Assembly: GCF_000427865.1 (NCBI RefSeq) | Contig: NZ_ATYV01000013.1 | Coordinates: forward strand, 23,667-87,666 | DNA from: Corynebacterium sputi DSM 45148 | GTDB taxonomy: Bacteria > Actinomycetota > Actinomycetes > Mycobacteriales > Mycobacteriaceae | Length of the DNA: 64,000 nt | Direction of reading: 5' to 3' | Part shown: one piece after another, positions 8,511-20,300 of the stretch | Numbering within the stretch: the stretch's first letter is position 1 | Layout of the letters: every line of letters starts with the position of its first letter | Translations under genes and position numbers: made by a program | The notes under the pieces: generated by a model | What the model saw: the letters and a program-made list of their open reading frames with translations, nothing else | Told to the model about the DNA's origin: nothing | The model's database searches: none

Positions 8511-9578
8511 ATGACCGAACCGATGAATCCCGTTTCCCCCGCCGACCGTGATGCGGCAATCAGGTCGTTCTGGACTTGGTGGAACTCCGAGGGCGCTGAG
8601 GCCTTGGACCAGTTGTTCGTCGGCGGCGGTGAATTGGACGTGCAGGCTGAGATCGGCCCGCGCGTCGCCGCCGTCGATCCGCGACTCACGTGGGGGTTCG
8701 GTCCGGGCGGTGACTACTCCCGCCATCTGTTCACAGTGACCGCTGGAGGAGACCCCGAGCTGCGCCCGACCGCACGGCGTTTCCTGCTCGGCGCTCCCGA
8801 GGACGGCGAAACCTGGTCGTTCAGCGATCTGCGTCGGGCGGACCCGTCCGCGTCGATCACGTGGGCTGGCCAGACCCTTGAGCCTTCCGACGCCTCCGTC
8901 GAGATCATGCGCGGCAGCACCACCGTCGGCGTACGTCTGCACCACCCGTACTTCGCCGAGATCCTCGCCGAGGTCGAAGACCTTCCTGAGGATGACCAGG
9001 ACCGTGTCGAGGCCGCCGAGCACGCCGTCACCGAGATCGGTTTCATGTTACTGCAGATGGCACTGGGGGAGGAGGCCTTCGGTCTCTGGATCAGCCAGGT
9101 CGTCTTCGCCAAGGATCTTCCGGAAGAAGCGGTACCGCTGTCGGAGCTCCCGGAAGTCGTCGCAGATGTCGCCGACACCTGCCCGACTTGGTACGGCATG
9201 GAGGGCGTCAATTCAGACCGTCCAGTGCACGTGACCGCTCGCGGACCGTTGTCCCCGCTGGTTGATCCAATTCTGACCCGCCACATCGTGGTCCAGCTTC
9301 TCTTCACCGACGTCGATGATGAAGGTCTGCCCGGCAAGGAGTCGACTGAGTCTCTCGATCGCATCGGGCGTGCGATGGCTGAGTCCCAGCAGGAAGATGG
9401 CGTCTTCGTCGGCGCTGAGACTTCTGATGGTGTGCGCCTGCTGCACTTCTACGTCGACCCAGAGTCTGATGCCGAGCAGCGCCTTCTCGACCTAACCTCT
9501 ACCTGGACGGAAGGTGAGGTCGCGACCGATTCCGAGGATGATCCGGCCTGGCTGCGCGTCAGTCACCTGCGTGCGTAG
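8511..9578 (+). CDS. Conserved acidic protein, DUF695-like C-terminus
   Basis: This is a soluble, strongly acidic 355-residue protein without signal peptide or membrane segment. The N-terminal half (residues about 10-200) resembles the actinobacterial proteins that begin with a RSFWTWW segment and contain VDPRLTWGFGPG. The C-terminal quarter (about residues 225-345) looks like a DUF695-type domain, with MAESQQEDGVFVGAETSDG and RLLHFYVD. No catalytic motif is visible and no function is assigned. It stands alone between divergent and convergent neighbours. Confidence 0.7.
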   Translation: MTEPMNPVSPADRDAAIRSFWTWWNSEGAEALDQLFVGGGELDVQAEIGPRVAAVDPRLTWGFGPGGDYSRHLFTVTAGGDPELRPTARRFLLGAPEDGETWSFSDLRRADPSASITWAGQTLEPSDASVEIMRGSTTVGVRLHHPYFAEILAEVEDLPEDDQDRVEAAEHAVTEIGFMLLQMALGEEAFGLWISQVVFAKDLPEEAVPLSELPEVVADVADTCPTWYGMEGVNSDRPVHVTARGPLSPLVDPILTRHIVVQLLFTDVDDEGLPGKESTESLDRIGRAMAESQQEDGVFVGAETSDGVRLLHFYVDPESDAEQRLLDLTSTWTEGEVATDSEDDPAWLRVSHLRA

Positions 9579-9608
9579 GTTTGCGGCACTTTTCGCTGTC
9601 AGTCCCGG

Positions 9609-9992
9609 TCACACGACCACGTTGATCAGCACCATGTAGAACGCGGTCCCGGCCAGCACCGACAGCGCGGGACTGCGCCGCCACAGGTGGAGTCCCACGG
9701 TAAACAGCAGCGCGACCGGTGCCGGCCACCACACTCCGGCGCTCTCGTCGATCCGGCTGACCATCGTGTACACCACCAGCGCCACCATGACTCCGACGGG
9801 CATGGTCCGCCCGAGCATCCTGATGAATTCACTGCCACGCATCCGGTCGGCGAACGCGAACGGCAGCCACCTCAGCAGAACTGTGACTCCGCCGATGATG
9901 AGCAGCATCGCCATGACATAAGGGAAAGACGGTGCTGCCTCTGGCAGCCCCCAGGCCCCAGGTGCGTTTCCTTCCGCGAGGTAGGAGGTCAT
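9609..9992 (-). CDS. azlD: Branched-chain amino acid exporter small subunit, AzlD/BrnE type
   Basis: This is a 127-residue protein with four hydrophobic helices, the usual size for AzlD. The conserved centre GGVTVLLRWLPFAFADRM and the Pro-containing helix MPVGVMVALVVYT are family marks. With the adjacent AzlC/BrnF-type protein it forms a two-component exporter for isoleucine, leucine, valine and methionine, as shown for BrnFE of Corynebacterium glutamicum. The start codon overlaps the end of azlC by four bases (ATGA), so the two are translationally coupled. No Lrp-type regulator gene is adjacent here. Confidence 0.85.
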   Translation of the reverse strand: MTSYLAEGNAPGAWGLPEAAPSFPYVMAMLLIIGGVTVLLRWLPFAFADRMRGSEFIRMLGRTMPVGVMVALVVYTMVSRIDESAGVWWPAPVALLFTVGLHLWRRSPALSVLAGTAFYMVLINVVV

Positions 9993-10756
9993 TTCTGCTC
10001 TCCTTCAGATACGAGCTCGCTTATCGACGTCATCTTCTTCCGATCACCCTCCGACACCCACGTCAGAGCCTTATCCAGCCTGGGAGACCAGACTCGAGCA
10101 ACCAGAGTCAGGAAGAAAAGCGAGAGTCCGATCACCAGCATCCGTTGCGGCGAAATGGCCCATCCAATCATCGTGCAGATAAAGGCAACGATCGGAAGTG
10201 ACCAATCGCGGTTCGACTGGAAAGCGTCGATTCCTAGAACGACGAACAGTGCAGTGAGTGCGAACTCCATGCCCTGAAGCCCGTCCGGCATCGCAGAGCC
10301 TGCGAGGGCCCCGACGATTCCCGACAGCACCCAACTGAGCTGACAGAAGATCTGGGCGGTCAACACACTGCCGCCGGTATGTCCGCGCTCGTTCGGGGCG
10401 ATGGCGTATGCCTCGTCGATGGTCGCGTACGTCGAGTACGCCCGCGCCATCTTGCCCTTGATCCCCTTCGGCGAGATCAAATGACGTGGAAACGTCAGTC
10501 CATAAAAGATGTGCCGAAAGTTCACCATGAACGCGGTGAGCCCGGCGCCAACCAGACCGGTGTTGGCCATGATGAGGCCGATCGCCAGAAACTCCATGGA
10601 CCCGGCGAAGATCACGATTGACAGGACCGGAGCCCACCACCAGGCGAATCCGGTCTGGGTCACCAACGCACCGAAAGCCAAACCGAGGGGTACCAGTCCT
10701 AGGCCAACGGTCCACGACACGGAGATGCCGTGCCGTATCTCATCTTTGACGCTCAT
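9989..10756 (-). CDS. azlC: Branched-chain amino acid exporter large subunit, AzlC/BrnF type
   Basis: The protein has 255 residues and six to eight hydrophobic segments. Recognisable family motifs are PLGLAFGALVTQTGFAWWW near residue 22, SIVIFAGSMEFLAIGLIMA near residue 45 and NFRHIFYGLTFPRH near residue 78. It pairs with the downstream azlD gene, which it overlaps by four bases. In C. glutamicum the homologous BrnFE pair exports branched-chain amino acids and methionine across the cytoplasmic membrane. The ATG at 10756 gives a normal N-terminus. Confidence 0.88.
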   Translation of the reverse strand: MSVKDEIRHGISVSWTVGLGLVPLGLAFGALVTQTGFAWWWAPVLSIVIFAGSMEFLAIGLIMANTGLVGAGLTAFMVNFRHIFYGLTFPRHLISPKGIKGKMARAYSTYATIDEAYAIAPNERGHTGGSVLTAQIFCQLSWVLSGIVGALAGSAMPDGLQGMEFALTALFVVLGIDAFQSNRDWSLPIVAFICTMIGWAISPQRMLVIGLSLFFLTLVARVWSPRLDKALTWVSEGDRKKMTSISELVSEGEQK

Positions 10757-10900
10757 ACGAGCAGGTTAAAGCACGCTCCTGACGGACAATCCAAGAGAGG
10801 GCTTCCGTATCCAGAAATAGGGCCCCAATGGAAATTCGCGGCGATCACTGCTTTAGGCAGCATTGTTGAAAACACCCATTTCCCGAGAATCACCAGTGGA

Positions 10901-11398
10901 TCAGTTGTGCGACGGATCGAGATCCTTAAAATACCGAGCGACCGGCCAGCGCTGAAAGCCCGCTGACTCGTACACCGCCCGAGCAGGCGCATGACCGGAG
11001 TCGTCACCGGTTTCCACCATCACCATGCGCATTCCGGCGCCGCGTATCCGAGAGAAGGAGACCTCCATGAGCGCCCGTCCGGTTCCTTGACCTTGGAAAT
11101 CTGGGTGCACCGCCAAGACATAGATCTCACCCATGTCGTCTTCCGGATGGAATTTCGTACAGACCCATCCCACAGGTGTGTCGTCGTCGAGGGCGACATC
11201 AATGTTCTGCGAGTCCTCGTCAAGAACCTCGGCGAGATCCCGGAACTGACGTTCGCGCCAGCCGTCGGGATAGAAAGACTCACAGACAAATGCTGGAGCC
11301 TCATCGAGCAGGGGCGGGAACACCGGCTCCCAGGCTTTGATCGACAAGGCCAACACGTCGGCGCGGTATTCAGGTGTGTAACTAACGATGTGAATCAT
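10901..11398 (-). CDS. GNAT-family N-acetyltransferase
   Basis: This is a 165-residue single-domain acetyltransferase. The acetyl-CoA binding motif A is clear: IYVLAVHPDFQGQGTGRALM around residues 95-115, matching the Q/RxxGxG/A pyrophosphate loop, followed by a downstream ARAVYESAGFQ motif typical of motif B. The N-terminal IHIVSYTPEYRADVLALS segment is also standard. The acceptor substrate is unknown. It is flanked by about 140 and 270 bp of non-coding DNA and seems monocistronic. Confidence 0.85.
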   Translation of the reverse strand: MIHIVSYTPEYRADVLALSIKAWEPVFPPLLDEAPAFVCESFYPDGWRERQFRDLAEVLDEDSQNIDVALDDDTPVGWVCTKFHPEDDMGEIYVLAVHPDFQGQGTGRALMEVSFSRIRGAGMRMVMVETGDDSGHAPARAVYESAGFQRWPVARYFKDLDPSHN

Positions 11399-11671
11399 GG
11401 AGTTGCTTCCTTAGGGGCTCAGAGAGTGGCTCTTTGAGCGGAACCTCGCATTTGCCCGTTAGCTAACCAAGCCATGACAATAAAGCAGATGGCCACGGAT
11501 GCAGAGTTCATTGACTGCATCGCTCATCATCTGCTATTTCACGAGAACCGCAGTTAGATTTGGCCCCGGACTCGGGTGCTGACGAAGCAACTGATCATGG
11601 GTGGACTCTAACAGCGCGATCCCACACCAACCGCAGCATCGTTCAGATAGCCGCGGCCCCTGTATAGGCTT

Positions 11672-12322
11672 CTAGTTCTCCCGCGGATCCGCCGGGTACG
11701 TCGCGTACAGCGGAAGCGGCCACGGCTGACGGCGCATCACGTCGCCCCAGACGTCTGAGCCGGCGGTGGCGAGGACGTCGGAAGGCAAAGCAGGGGCGAC
11801 GTACCAGTCGCCGCGGTCGATCTCGTCCTGGAGCTGGCCGGGCTCCCAGCCGGCGTATCCGGCGAAGAGGCGAGCTCCAGAGAGCAGCCCCTCAAAGTGC
11901 TCCGGGTCGACGCTGATGTTCACGATGGAGAAGCGATTCGCGAGCTTCTGGAACAGCGGCTCACCGTCTGCGAGGGGGTTCGGATCCTCAGAGATCTCCG
12001 CTCCAACAGCAGCAACGCCGAGGCAGATCGGCTGGGTCTGGTTCACCGGGCCGCCGACGTAGATGACCGGGGGAGAGGTCATCATCTTTGCCCAGGGCTC
12101 CAGGACGTTGTGAACCGGTGTTTCGGACCTGGTGGTCAGGTCCACGCCAAGAGTGCCCTGCTCATCGTGCTCGACGATGAAGACCACGGTGCGGGCGAAC
12201 TCCGGGGAGCCCATTCCCGGCGCGGCGACCAGGAGCATGCCGGCTTCCGGGTCGACCTTCTCCAGGGAGGTGAAGAGTCGGTCGCCAAAGAGGTCGTTGT
12301 CGCGCGGGTTCATGTCACTCAT
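11672..12322 (-). CDS. YqgE/AlgH family protein (UPF0301)
   Basis: The 216-residue protein shows the YqgE fold signatures: GMLLVAAPGMGSPEFARTVV at residues 28-47, FIVEHDEQGTLGVDL, and VIYVGGPVNQTQPICLG near the middle, then LFAGYAGWEPGQLQDEI near residue 155. The biochemical role of this family is unresolved. It overlaps the end of the CCA-adding enzyme gene by eight bases and is the second gene of that transcript. Confidence 0.88.
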   Translation of the reverse strand: MSDMNPRDNDLFGDRLFTSLEKVDPEAGMLLVAAPGMGSPEFARTVVFIVEHDEQGTLGVDLTTRSETPVHNVLEPWAKMMTSPPVIYVGGPVNQTQPICLGVAAVGAEISEDPNPLADGEPLFQKLANRFSIVNISVDPEHFEGLLSGARLFAGYAGWEPGQLQDEIDRGDWYVAPALPSDVLATAGSDVWGDVMRRQPWPLPLYATYPADPREN

Positions 12323-13742
12323 TATTGTCGTCCTCTTGTTCGTGCCACCACTTCTTGAGCTCCAGGATCGCGTCGTCGCGTTCCATTGGGCCTTGGTCGA
12401 GGCGTAGTTCCTTCATGTGTTTCCAGGCTTGGCCGACGACGGGGCCGGCAGGGAGGTCGAGGATCTGCATGATGTCGTTGCCGTCGAGATCCGGGCGGAC
12501 TGCGGCGAGGTCTTCCTTCGCGGCGATCTCGTCGATGCGGGTCTCCAGGTCATCGATGGCGCGTGCGAGGCGGGCGGCCTTGCGCTTGTTCCTGGTGGTG
12601 CAGTCGGCGCGCACGATCTTGTTGAGCTGCGGCAGCAGATCACCGGCGTCGTTGACGTAACGGCGGACAGCAGAGTCGGTCCACTTTCCTTCGCCATAGC
12701 CGTGGAAGCGCATGTGGAGGTAGACCAGTTCGTAGATCTGCTCGACGGTCTTCTTTGGGTACTTGAGCTTCCGGAAACGTCGGCGGACCTTCTTCGCCCC
12801 GACCACCTCGTGGTGGTGGAACGTGACGGCGCCGTTCTCCTTGAATTCGCGGGTCTCCGGCTTACCGCAGTCGTGCAGCAGTGCGGCCCAACGCAGGACA
12901 ATGTCCGGCTCCCCGGGCTCCTCCTGCTCGATCGCCTGGCGCATTACCTGCAGAGAGTGCTGGTAGACGTCTTTGTGCTGGCGATGCTCGTCCTGCGTCA
13001 TCTTCATGTCGGGGATCTCCGGCATGATGTGTGCGGCGAGGCCGGTCTCCACCATCAGGTCGATGCCCGCGGCGGGGTCCTGCCCGGCGATCATCTTGTT
13101 CAGTTCGGCCTGGACGCGCTCAGCGGTAATGCGGTTGATCTCGTCATTCATCCGGGTCATCGCATCAAGCACTCGCTCGGAGACAGCGAATCCGAGCTGG
13201 GAGGTGAACCGGCATGCTCGGAGCATTCGCAGCGGGTCGTCGCCGAAGCTGACCTCAGCCGGTCCCGGGGTGTCCAGGATGCCGGCGACGATGTCATCGA
13301 AACCATTGAGCGGATCGACGAAGATCCGGGAGCCATCGGCGAGCAACTGCACGGCAATGGCGTTGCAGCGGAAGTCCCGGCGGACCAAGTCCCCTTCCAG
13401 GGTGTCGCCGAAGGTGACCTCTGGGTTGCGGCTGACCTGGTCATACTCATCCGAGCGGAATGTGGTGATCTCGATCTGGCGACCGTTCTTTTCCGCGGAG
13501 AGGGTTCCGAACGCCAAGCCTGTGTCCCACACCACCGGGGCCCACGAATCCAGGATGTCTTTGACCACCTCTGGCCGAGCGTCAGTGGTGAAGTCCAGGT
13601 CCACCCCCAACTTCCCCATGAGCGCGTCCCGGACGGAACCGCCGACCAGGTAGAGATCATGGCCCCCCGCCGAAAACTCGGCAGCAAGGGAAACTAGCAG
13701 GTCAGACTCGGAACCGATCGCCTGATCCGCGACCGCGAGCAT
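12315..13742 (-). CDS. CCA tRNA nucleotidyltransferase
   Basis: This enzyme adds the CCA 3'-end to tRNAs. The head domain carries [14 protein letters not shown] near residue 30 and the metal-binding acidic pair in VDLDFTTDA, then FRCNAIAV and [11 protein letters not shown], all class II nucleotidyltransferase marks. A C-terminal HD-type domain follows ([14 protein letters not shown] and [10 protein letters not shown]). From the ATG at 13742 the protein is 475 residues; another in-frame ATG at 13811 would add 23. The shorter form is preferred because relatives have about 30-45 residues before the GGSVRDA motif, but the start is not certain. It is divergent from the Nudix gene and overlaps yqgE. 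Corynebacterial annotations often call it pcnA. Confidence 0.9.
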   Translation of the reverse strand: MLAVADQAIGSESDLLVSLAAEFSAGGHDLYLVGGSVRDALMGKLGVDLDFTTDARPEVVKDILDSWAPVVWDTGLAFGTLSAEKNGRQIEITTFRSDEYDQVSRNPEVTFGDTLEGDLVRRDFRCNAIAVQLLADGSRIFVDPLNGFDDIVAGILDTPGPAEVSFGDDPLRMLRACRFTSQLGFAVSERVLDAMTRMNDEINRITAERVQAELNKMIAGQDPAAGIDLMVETGLAAHIMPEIPDMKMTQDEHRQHKDVYQHSLQVMRQAIEQEEPGEPDIVLRWAALLHDCGKPETREFKENGAVTFHHHEVVGAKKVRRRFRKLKYPKKTVEQIYELVYLHMRFHGYGEGKWTDSAVRRYVNDAGDLLPQLNKIVRADCTTRNKRKAARLARAIDDLETRIDEIAAKEDLAAVRPDLDGNDIMQILDLPAGPVVGQAWKHMKELRLDQGPMERDDAILELKKWWHEQEDDNNE

Positions 13743-13839
13743 GGCAGTACGGCGGACGTCGGAACCGGGTTCGGGAATCGGCGCAATCACCCACGACACG
13801 ATACCCTCCATGGCGATCAGGGCAGCTAAGCTACTGGGG

Positions 13840-14898
13840 ATGAACGATAGCCAGCGCGAAACAGGGCAGGCGGAGCCCCAGCGGCGCCGCCGACGTCGGT
13901 CGCGCCGCCGCAAGGGAGCGCCGGGAACCGCCGCATCCGGCGACGGTGCGAACGGCACCGGGCAGCAGAACAACTCCCCGAAGAGCCAGCAGAAGAAGAA
14001 CCCGGATTCCCGGAACAACCAATCGGCACCGAAGTCCCCACAGTCACAGGCTGCGGGGACGAAGTCTGTGGGTGAGGGGACGGGGACGTCGGGAAGCAAA
14101 AACTCCGACGGCAACGCCGGCGGTGGCTCTTCTACCAGCGGGTCCTCCAGGCGTCGCCGCAGGCGGCGGCAAGGACCGAAGCAGAACGCCGGCGCTCAGA
14201 ACAACAACAAGGAAAAACAGACCTCCCAGGAGTCCGGCACGGACAAGCAGTCCGGGCAGGGCTCCAACAAGAACCAGAAGCAGGGCGCCAAGCAGGGGCA
14301 GAAGCAGGGCAACCGAAACCGTCGTGGCCGAGGGAAGGGCCAGCAGAACCGGCCGAACCGCCGGGCACCGCAGCGTCAGCCGCAGAAGTCGCAGATGCGC
14401 ACCTCGGTGGAGACCTCCGCTGGCGGTCTCGTCGTGTCCGGGCTCCCAGAAGCTGTGCGTCCGGACGGCACCGTTGATATGTCCCGCATCTACGTCGCCC
14501 TCATCGGCCGCCTAGATCGTCGCGGACGTCTGCTGTGGTCGATGCCGAAGGGCCACGTGGAACCGGGGGAGCAGCACGACTCCACCGCCGAGCGCGAGGT
14601 CTGGGAAGAAACCGGCATCCACGGCGGGGTCATCACTGACCTCGGCGTGATCGACTACTGGTTCGTCTCTGATGGCGTGCGGATCCACAAGACCGTGTAC
14701 CACCACCTGCTGCGTTACCTTGACGGTGACCTCAATGACGAGGACCCGGAGGTGACTGAGGTGCAGTGGGTGCCGGTAGTGGGCCTGGTGGAACGACTGG
14801 CGTACGCCGACGAGCGCAAACTCGCCCGGCGCGCCCATGACTTGCTGCCCGAACTCGCCCGCGCGGAGTACGAGGCGGGGAGGCGGACACCTCGATGA
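13840..14898 (+). CDS. Nudix hydrolase with long basic low-complexity N-terminus
   Basis: The C-terminal half is a Nudix domain with the complete box starting near residue 237 (GHVEPGEQH, then [13 protein letters not shown]), matching Gx5Ex7REUxEExGU, so a pyrophosphohydrolase activity on nucleoside diphosphate derivatives is expected. It corresponds by position to the mycobacterial MutT4-type gene beside the MurJ cluster. The first 180 residues are a disordered Gln, Lys, Arg, Asn and Ser-rich tail with runs such as [12 protein letters not shown], suggesting nucleic-acid or ribosome contact. The ATG at 13840 is chosen over one at 13741; a TAAGCT-type -10 lies just upstream, so a nearly leaderless mRNA is possible. 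It overlaps the next gene by four bases. Confidence 0.85.
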   Translation: MNDSQRETGQAEPQRRRRRRSRRRKGAPGTAASGDGANGTGQQNNSPKSQQKKNPDSRNNQSAPKSPQSQAAGTKSVGEGTGTSGSKNSDGNAGGGSSTSGSSRRRRRRRQGPKQNAGAQNNNKEKQTSQESGTDKQSGQGSNKNQKQGAKQGQKQGNRNRRGRGKGQQNRPNRRAPQRQPQKSQMRTSVETSAGGLVVSGLPEAVRPDGTVDMSRIYVALIGRLDRRGRLLWSMPKGHVEPGEQHDSTAEREVWEETGIHGGVITDLGVIDYWFVSDGVRIHKTVYHHLLRYLDGDLNDEDPEVTEVQWVPVVGLVERLAYADERKLARRAHDLLPELARAEYEAGRRTPR

Positions 14899-17303
14899 TC
14901 CGGCGGTGGGTTGCGGCGTGCCTGAGTGGCGCCATGGTGCTCGCGGGCATTCCAGTGGCGTCCGCTCAGGGCGTCCAGCCGTTCCCGGTGTCGCCGACAT
15001 CGCCTGAGGTGGAGCAGGTTTGGTTCGGTTCGGATTCTCGCACTGGCACCTCTAACGGTCCGCTAGACTTGCAATTGGATTCGATTGCGCCGCGGGTGGC
15101 TGATGCCTCTGAGACGGTGACGATCAACGTCACGCTCACCAACCGCACCAGTGACACCATCTCGGATCTGTCGCTGCGCACCCAGCGGTCGGAGGCGCTC
15201 CCGTCGTCTGCGCAGGCATCGTTGGCGATGGCCGAGCCGGAGACCACCTACAGCACGGTCACGCAGTTCTCGGACCCGGTGACGCTTGGGCCGCGGGCCT
15301 CCACCACAGTCCCGATTACGGTGCCGCTGCAGGCGCCGGCCCCTGAAGGTCTGTCCATCACTTCCGGTGGCGTGTACCCGATTTTGGTGAACGCCAATGG
15401 TTCCGCAGGTCATGGGATCCTCCGCCAATTGGCAGAGACCCGCACCCTACTTCCGGTCCGTGGTGGGGAAGAGCAAGAGCCGCTTGACGACGCCTCCGAC
15501 CTCACCCTCCCCCCAACCGACCAACCGGACGCAACCATTGACGACGAGGAAGCTGCGCCCAGGCCGCTGTCGATGGTCTGGCCGATCACCGAGCCAGTGC
15601 CAGTCGTCCCCGGTGAGACCGGCGACGCCCCAGAGTCACCGGAGCTCATTCTCTCGAATAATTCTCTGTCGGAGTCCATGTCCGAGGGCGGTCGGCTGAA
15701 CCGGACGGTTACCTCGTTGGCTGAAGCCTTAGACGGCCCTGGCGGCCAGGAACTGGGCTTCTCCACGTGTATCGCGATTGACCCAGAGCTAGTTCTTGCG
15801 GCAAAGCGCATGAGCAGCGGTTACTTGATCGGTGGCGAGCGCTCGGACCCGACGTCGACCGGCGTGCGCCTTCGCGACTCATGGACCCACAATGACGGCA
15901 TCGATGCTGAGCCGGCTTCCTCTGAGGACTCCGCAGCCGCCGGGGCATGGTTGAACTCACTGCGCGACCTCACTGAGGGCCAGTGTGTGATCTCCATGCC
16001 GTGGGCCAATGCCTCCGCATCCGGCGTCGCCTCACTTGGTGATCCTGACCTGACGAGTATCTGGCTCAGTGGTGATTCGTATCTGCGCGACATCTTGGAC
16101 GTCGAGCCGGTCGAGTCAGTGCTGCTGCCGCCGGAGGGACAGTTGAGTGCTCGGTCCGTCGACACACTTGCGGGCACTGGGACGACCACGGCGTTGGTGG
16201 CCTCCACATCTGTCACGGCTCAGTCTCAGATCCAGCCCGGCGCGGCGGTGGAGCTGCCGCACAACCTGCGAGCAGTCACCACTCCGACTGATCTCTCCAC
16301 CACCCTGGCGGCAACCGGATCCGATCCGTCGGTGGCCGGCTACTCGCGGGAGCTCGGGCGGCACCGGCTAGACATCGACTCGTCTGTCGCACGCATGCAG
16401 ACCGCGGTTGGAACACTTCATAGCGAACTGGACGATGGCGGCGATGGCGCGTTGTTCATAATTCCCCCGGGCGACTGGTCCGTGGACGAGGCAGATATCA
16501 ACGAGTGGTTCGGCGCTGTCCTCCAGACGTTCGCCGATGGCAGGGCGGCCCCTACCGCTTTCGCCGACGCAATCGGTCCGATCGCCGATGCGGCTTCCGC
16601 CGGCCCCGGAAACGTGTCCACCTCTGTCACCGACCCCGGTGAAGTCACCGCCTCAGAGATCGGCCGTGCGACTCAGCAAGCGCGGTACACCTCCGAGCTC
16701 ACTGGCCTGATGGTCGAAGAACCGGACATCGCGCTGACTCCCGCCGGATTCACCCTCCCCATCAATCGGGACATCCTGCGCTCAATCTCCGTCTTCGGCA
16801 GGAACAACGCCGAGGAATACGACTCCGCCGTAGCCCGCGCCCGGCAGATCCAGGAACACACCGGCTCGATGATCCAGGGCCTGCGCGAATCGGTCCGGCT
16901 AATCACCCCGGGATCGCGATACACCCGTGCGACGGGAGCCTCTCCTGTGGCCGTCGTCGCCGGAAATGGACTGCCATTGCCGGTCGACGCGACTGTGGTT
17001 CTTGACGGTGATGACATGAGCAGCCCCCTGCACGAACCCACCCGGATTCCTGCCCGCGGCTCTTTGACTCTGCAGTTGTACCCCGATGTCGACCAAGCAG
17101 ACAGCCGTCGATCTGATCTTCAGGTTCGACTGGAAACCCCTGACGGACGGGCGATCTCAGCCCCGGTGGCAATCACCGTGCAGTCCGGCCTCGGCTCCGG
17201 GCTTTTCTTCGTGCTCACCGCCCTGTTCCTTCTCGGTGCCGGGATTTTCGCTCGCAGGCGTTGGCAGAAACTGTCCCAGAACGCTCCACGAACCCGTAAC
17301 TGA
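14895..17303 (+). CDS. DUF6049-type secreted, C-terminally anchored protein
   Basis: The 802-residue protein has an N-terminal Sec signal ([20 protein letters not shown] with cleavage after ASA), a large extracellular part, and a single C-terminal membrane helix near residues 768-788 followed by a positively charged end (RRRWQKL). The extracellular start has a beta-sandwich-like segment, [20 protein letters not shown]. The position between the Nudix gene and murJ is the one held by the conserved mycobacterial protein Rv3909, and it overlaps the Nudix gene by ATGA. A role in envelope synthesis with MurJ is inferred from this conserved linkage; no enzymatic motif was seen. Confidence 0.8.
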   Translation: MIRRWVAACLSGAMVLAGIPVASAQGVQPFPVSPTSPEVEQVWFGSDSRTGTSNGPLDLQLDSIAPRVADASETVTINVTLTNRTSDTISDLSLRTQRSEALPSSAQASLAMAEPETTYSTVTQFSDPVTLGPRASTTVPITVPLQAPAPEGLSITSGGVYPILVNANGSAGHGILRQLAETRTLLPVRGGEEQEPLDDASDLTLPPTDQPDATIDDEEAAPRPLSMVWPITEPVPVVPGETGDAPESPELILSNNSLSESMSEGGRLNRTVTSLAEALDGPGGQELGFSTCIAIDPELVLAAKRMSSGYLIGGERSDPTSTGVRLRDSWTHNDGIDAEPASSEDSAAAGAWLNSLRDLTEGQCVISMPWANASASGVASLGDPDLTSIWLSGDSYLRDILDVEPVESVLLPPEGQLSARSVDTLAGTGTTTALVASTSVTAQSQIQPGAAVELPHNLRAVTTPTDLSTTLAATGSDPSVAGYSRELGRHRLDIDSSVARMQTAVGTLHSELDDGGDGALFIIPPGDWSVDEADINEWFGAVLQTFADGRAAPTAFADAIGPIADAASAGPGNVSTSVTDPGEVTASEIGRATQQARYTSELTGLMVEEPDIALTPAGFTLPINRDILRSISVFGRNNAEEYDSAVARARQIQEHTGSMIQGLRESVRLITPGSRYTRATGASPVAVVAGNGLPLPVDATVVLDGDDMSSPLHEPTRIPARGSLTLQLYPDVDQADSRRSDLQVRLETPDGRAISAPVAITVQSGLGSGLFFVLTALFLLGAGIFARRRWQKLSQNAPRTRN

Positions 17304-17343
17304 TTCACAGCAGATTCGAATCAGCTCACCAGCTTGGTGAACA

Positions 17344-20300
17344 ATGGTTTCCGTGACCGAACCCGACCCTTCTCAACCTTCCGTGCCCAACGGGCAGGTG
17401 CCGCATACCGGACAGCGCGGACGTATCCGTCGTCCAACTGCGCCTGCCCCGGACCCGACGCGCCGTGAACCGCGCCGCGTCGAGCAGGCACCGGACTTGA
17501 GTCGGTCCCCTCGTGAGGCATCGGCCATCGCCGTCGCCGAGGAACACACCGACGATTCACGCCCGCGGGCAACAGACCGAGATGTCGTTCGCTCGACCGG
17601 CTCGATGGCCATTGCGACGCTGATCTCTCGCATCACTGGATTCGTCCGCAACGCAATGATCGGTGCCGCCCTCGGTGGCGGTGTCGCTTCTGCGTTCAAC
17701 GTCGCCAACACTCTGCCCAACCTCATCACCGAGATTGTCCTGGGTGCCGTGCTGACCTCTCTGGTCATTCCGGTGCTCGTGCGCGCAGAGAAGGAAGACG
17801 ACGACCACGGCGAGACCTTCGTCCGCCGCCTATTCACGGCGGCGATGTCGATCCTGATCGTGGTGACGGTAATCGCCGTGATCGGAGCGCCATTCCTGAC
17901 AAGGATGATGCTGTCGTCTGAGGGGCAAGTGAACGTCGATCTATCGACGTCCTTTGCGGTTCTACTCCTGCCTCAGATCCTTTTCTACGGCGTATTTGCG
18001 CTGCTCATGGCGGTGCTGAACACCAAGGGAGTGTTCAAACCGGGGGCCTGGGCACCGGTGGCGAACAACATCATCGCCATCGCGACGCTGTCTTTATACA
18101 TCTTCCTACCTGGCCCGAAGCTCAACGACGGTGGCAGTTCACTGTTCAACCCGTACGTGCTGTTGCTCGGCATAGGCACCACCTTGGGTGTCGTCCTCCA
18201 GGCAGCGATCATGATCCCGCCGCTGCGCAAGGCCGGGGTCAACCTCAAGCCGCTGTGGGGCATCGACGCCCGCGTGAAGCAGTTCGCCGGCATGGGTATT
18301 GCGATCATCGCGTATGTCGCCGTCTCCCAGCTCGGCTACGTCATCACCATGCGAATCGCCTCGGTGGCGAACGAAGCCGCCCCGCTGCAGTACCAGCAGG
18401 CATGGCTGCTGCTGCAGGTGCCGTACGGCATCATCGGCGTCACTCTGCTGACGGCCATCATGCCGCGACTGTCTCGCAATGCCTCTGATGGCGACAACGT
18501 CGCGGTGATCCGTGACCTGAACGTGGGCACCAAGCTCACGATGCTCGCGCTAGTTCCGATCGTGGTGTTCTTCACCTTCTTCGGCCAGCAGATCGCCAAC
18601 GCGCTGTTCGCTTACGGACAGTTCACCTCTGAGCAGGCCGACGTCATCGGTTGGACGCTGTCCTTCTCCGCGTTCACGCTGATCCCGTATGCACTGGTGC
18701 TGTTGCACCTGCGTGTGTTCTACGCCCGAGAAGAAGCATGGACCCCGACCTTCATCATCATCGGCATCACCGTGGTGAAGGTCCTGTTGACCCTCCTGGC
18801 TCCGCTGATGGCCACAGAGCCCTACCTCGTGGTGGTGCTCCTTGGTGGTGCGAACGGTTTCGGTTACATCGCCGGCGCCGTCATCGGTGTGCTGCTGCTG
18901 CGCCGCACCTTGGGTTCGCTCAACGGCAAAGAATCCTGGACGACGTCCATCTGGGCGTTCGGCGCAGCTCTCATCGCCGCGATCATCGCGTTCGGTTTCG
19001 ACTACCTGCTCGGCATGACCCCACTGCAGGATCTCGGCTCCATCGGATACTTCATCCGAGTGGCGCTCTCGGGAATCTTGTTCCTCACGATCACCGGCCT
19101 GGTGCTCATGCGCTCGCCGCTCCCAGAGGTCCGCACAGTCGGCTCCATGCTTGGCCGGATCCCGGGTCTGCGTCGTTTCGCCCCGGCACCGCCGACCGCC
19201 CAGGACGCCCCGGACCTTCCGGATGCTTCCGACATGATCGCCGGTGGCGCCGATCCTCTCGGTGTCGCCAACGACGGCATCATCGGCTCCCCGCTGCTGC
19301 CGCCGCTGCCCACCGAGGCTGCTCGTGCTCCCCGCTTCGTGCCAGGAGAAATTATTGGTGCCGGCCGCTACCGCCTCATCTCCGAGACGGCCAAGCGCGA
19401 CCGCATGCGGATGTGGAGGGCGCAGGATCTCACCTCCCCGGACAAGGACGAGATCTCCTTCACCTACATCGAAGCCGCCGACAAGACTCGTTCGATCGCG
19501 GAGATGACCCGAGCGCTCAAGCCGCTCGAGGGCCCGGGCCTGACCCGTATCCGCGAGGTGCACACCACCCGCACCACCGTCATCGTCATCAGCGACTGGG
19601 TCGCAGGCGCTCCCTTGAACACCGTGGCGTCTGAGGCCCCGAACCCGGAGGCCGCCGCCCTGGCTGCTTCTGATCTGTTCGAGGCAGTAGCTCGCTCACG
19701 TGAGGCCGAGGTGCCTCTCGGCATCGACAATGCTGACCGCCTCCGTGTCAACGTCGACGGGCATCTCGTCCTCGCGTACCCGGCACCGCTGCCGGGGGCG
19801 AACACCGACGAAGATCTGGAAGGTGCCACCCGCGCGCTGGAGATGCTCCTGCGCCGCTGCTGTGAAGAGATCCCCGAGGGCATCGAGACCATCGCAGAGA
19901 ATGCGCGGACCACTGACCCTGCGGTGACTGCCCAGCAGCTTCGCGACGCCGCCTACGGTGACGGCGGCTCCGACCTCTCCGTCGAGCCCGAAGCCGCCGA
20001 CTCCACCTCCGGCCGCTTCCTGGCCCCGGCACAGGCAATGTCCCGGAAGAAGCAGTGGGGCGTTGGTGTCTCGGTCGTCGGACTGAGCCTGGTCGGTGCC
20101 GTTGGCGCCGCCACCATCTACGCCCAGGTCAACCAGAGTGAAAACGCTCCACTGTCCCAGGATTCCCTGCGCCGCGGTACCGAGATCGTTGAGAACGTCA
20201 TCGCCTCCGACCGCCAGATCGCGTCGGTGAATGAGTGGCAGCTTCCGACGGACAATCCGCTGTCTGACCTGGACAACCCGGAAAGCGCTGGCCTCGCCGC

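Noticed and set aside
12417..13697. Open frame of 426 codons opposite the CCA-adding enzyme
   Set aside because: Antisense shadow with no recognisable protein features.
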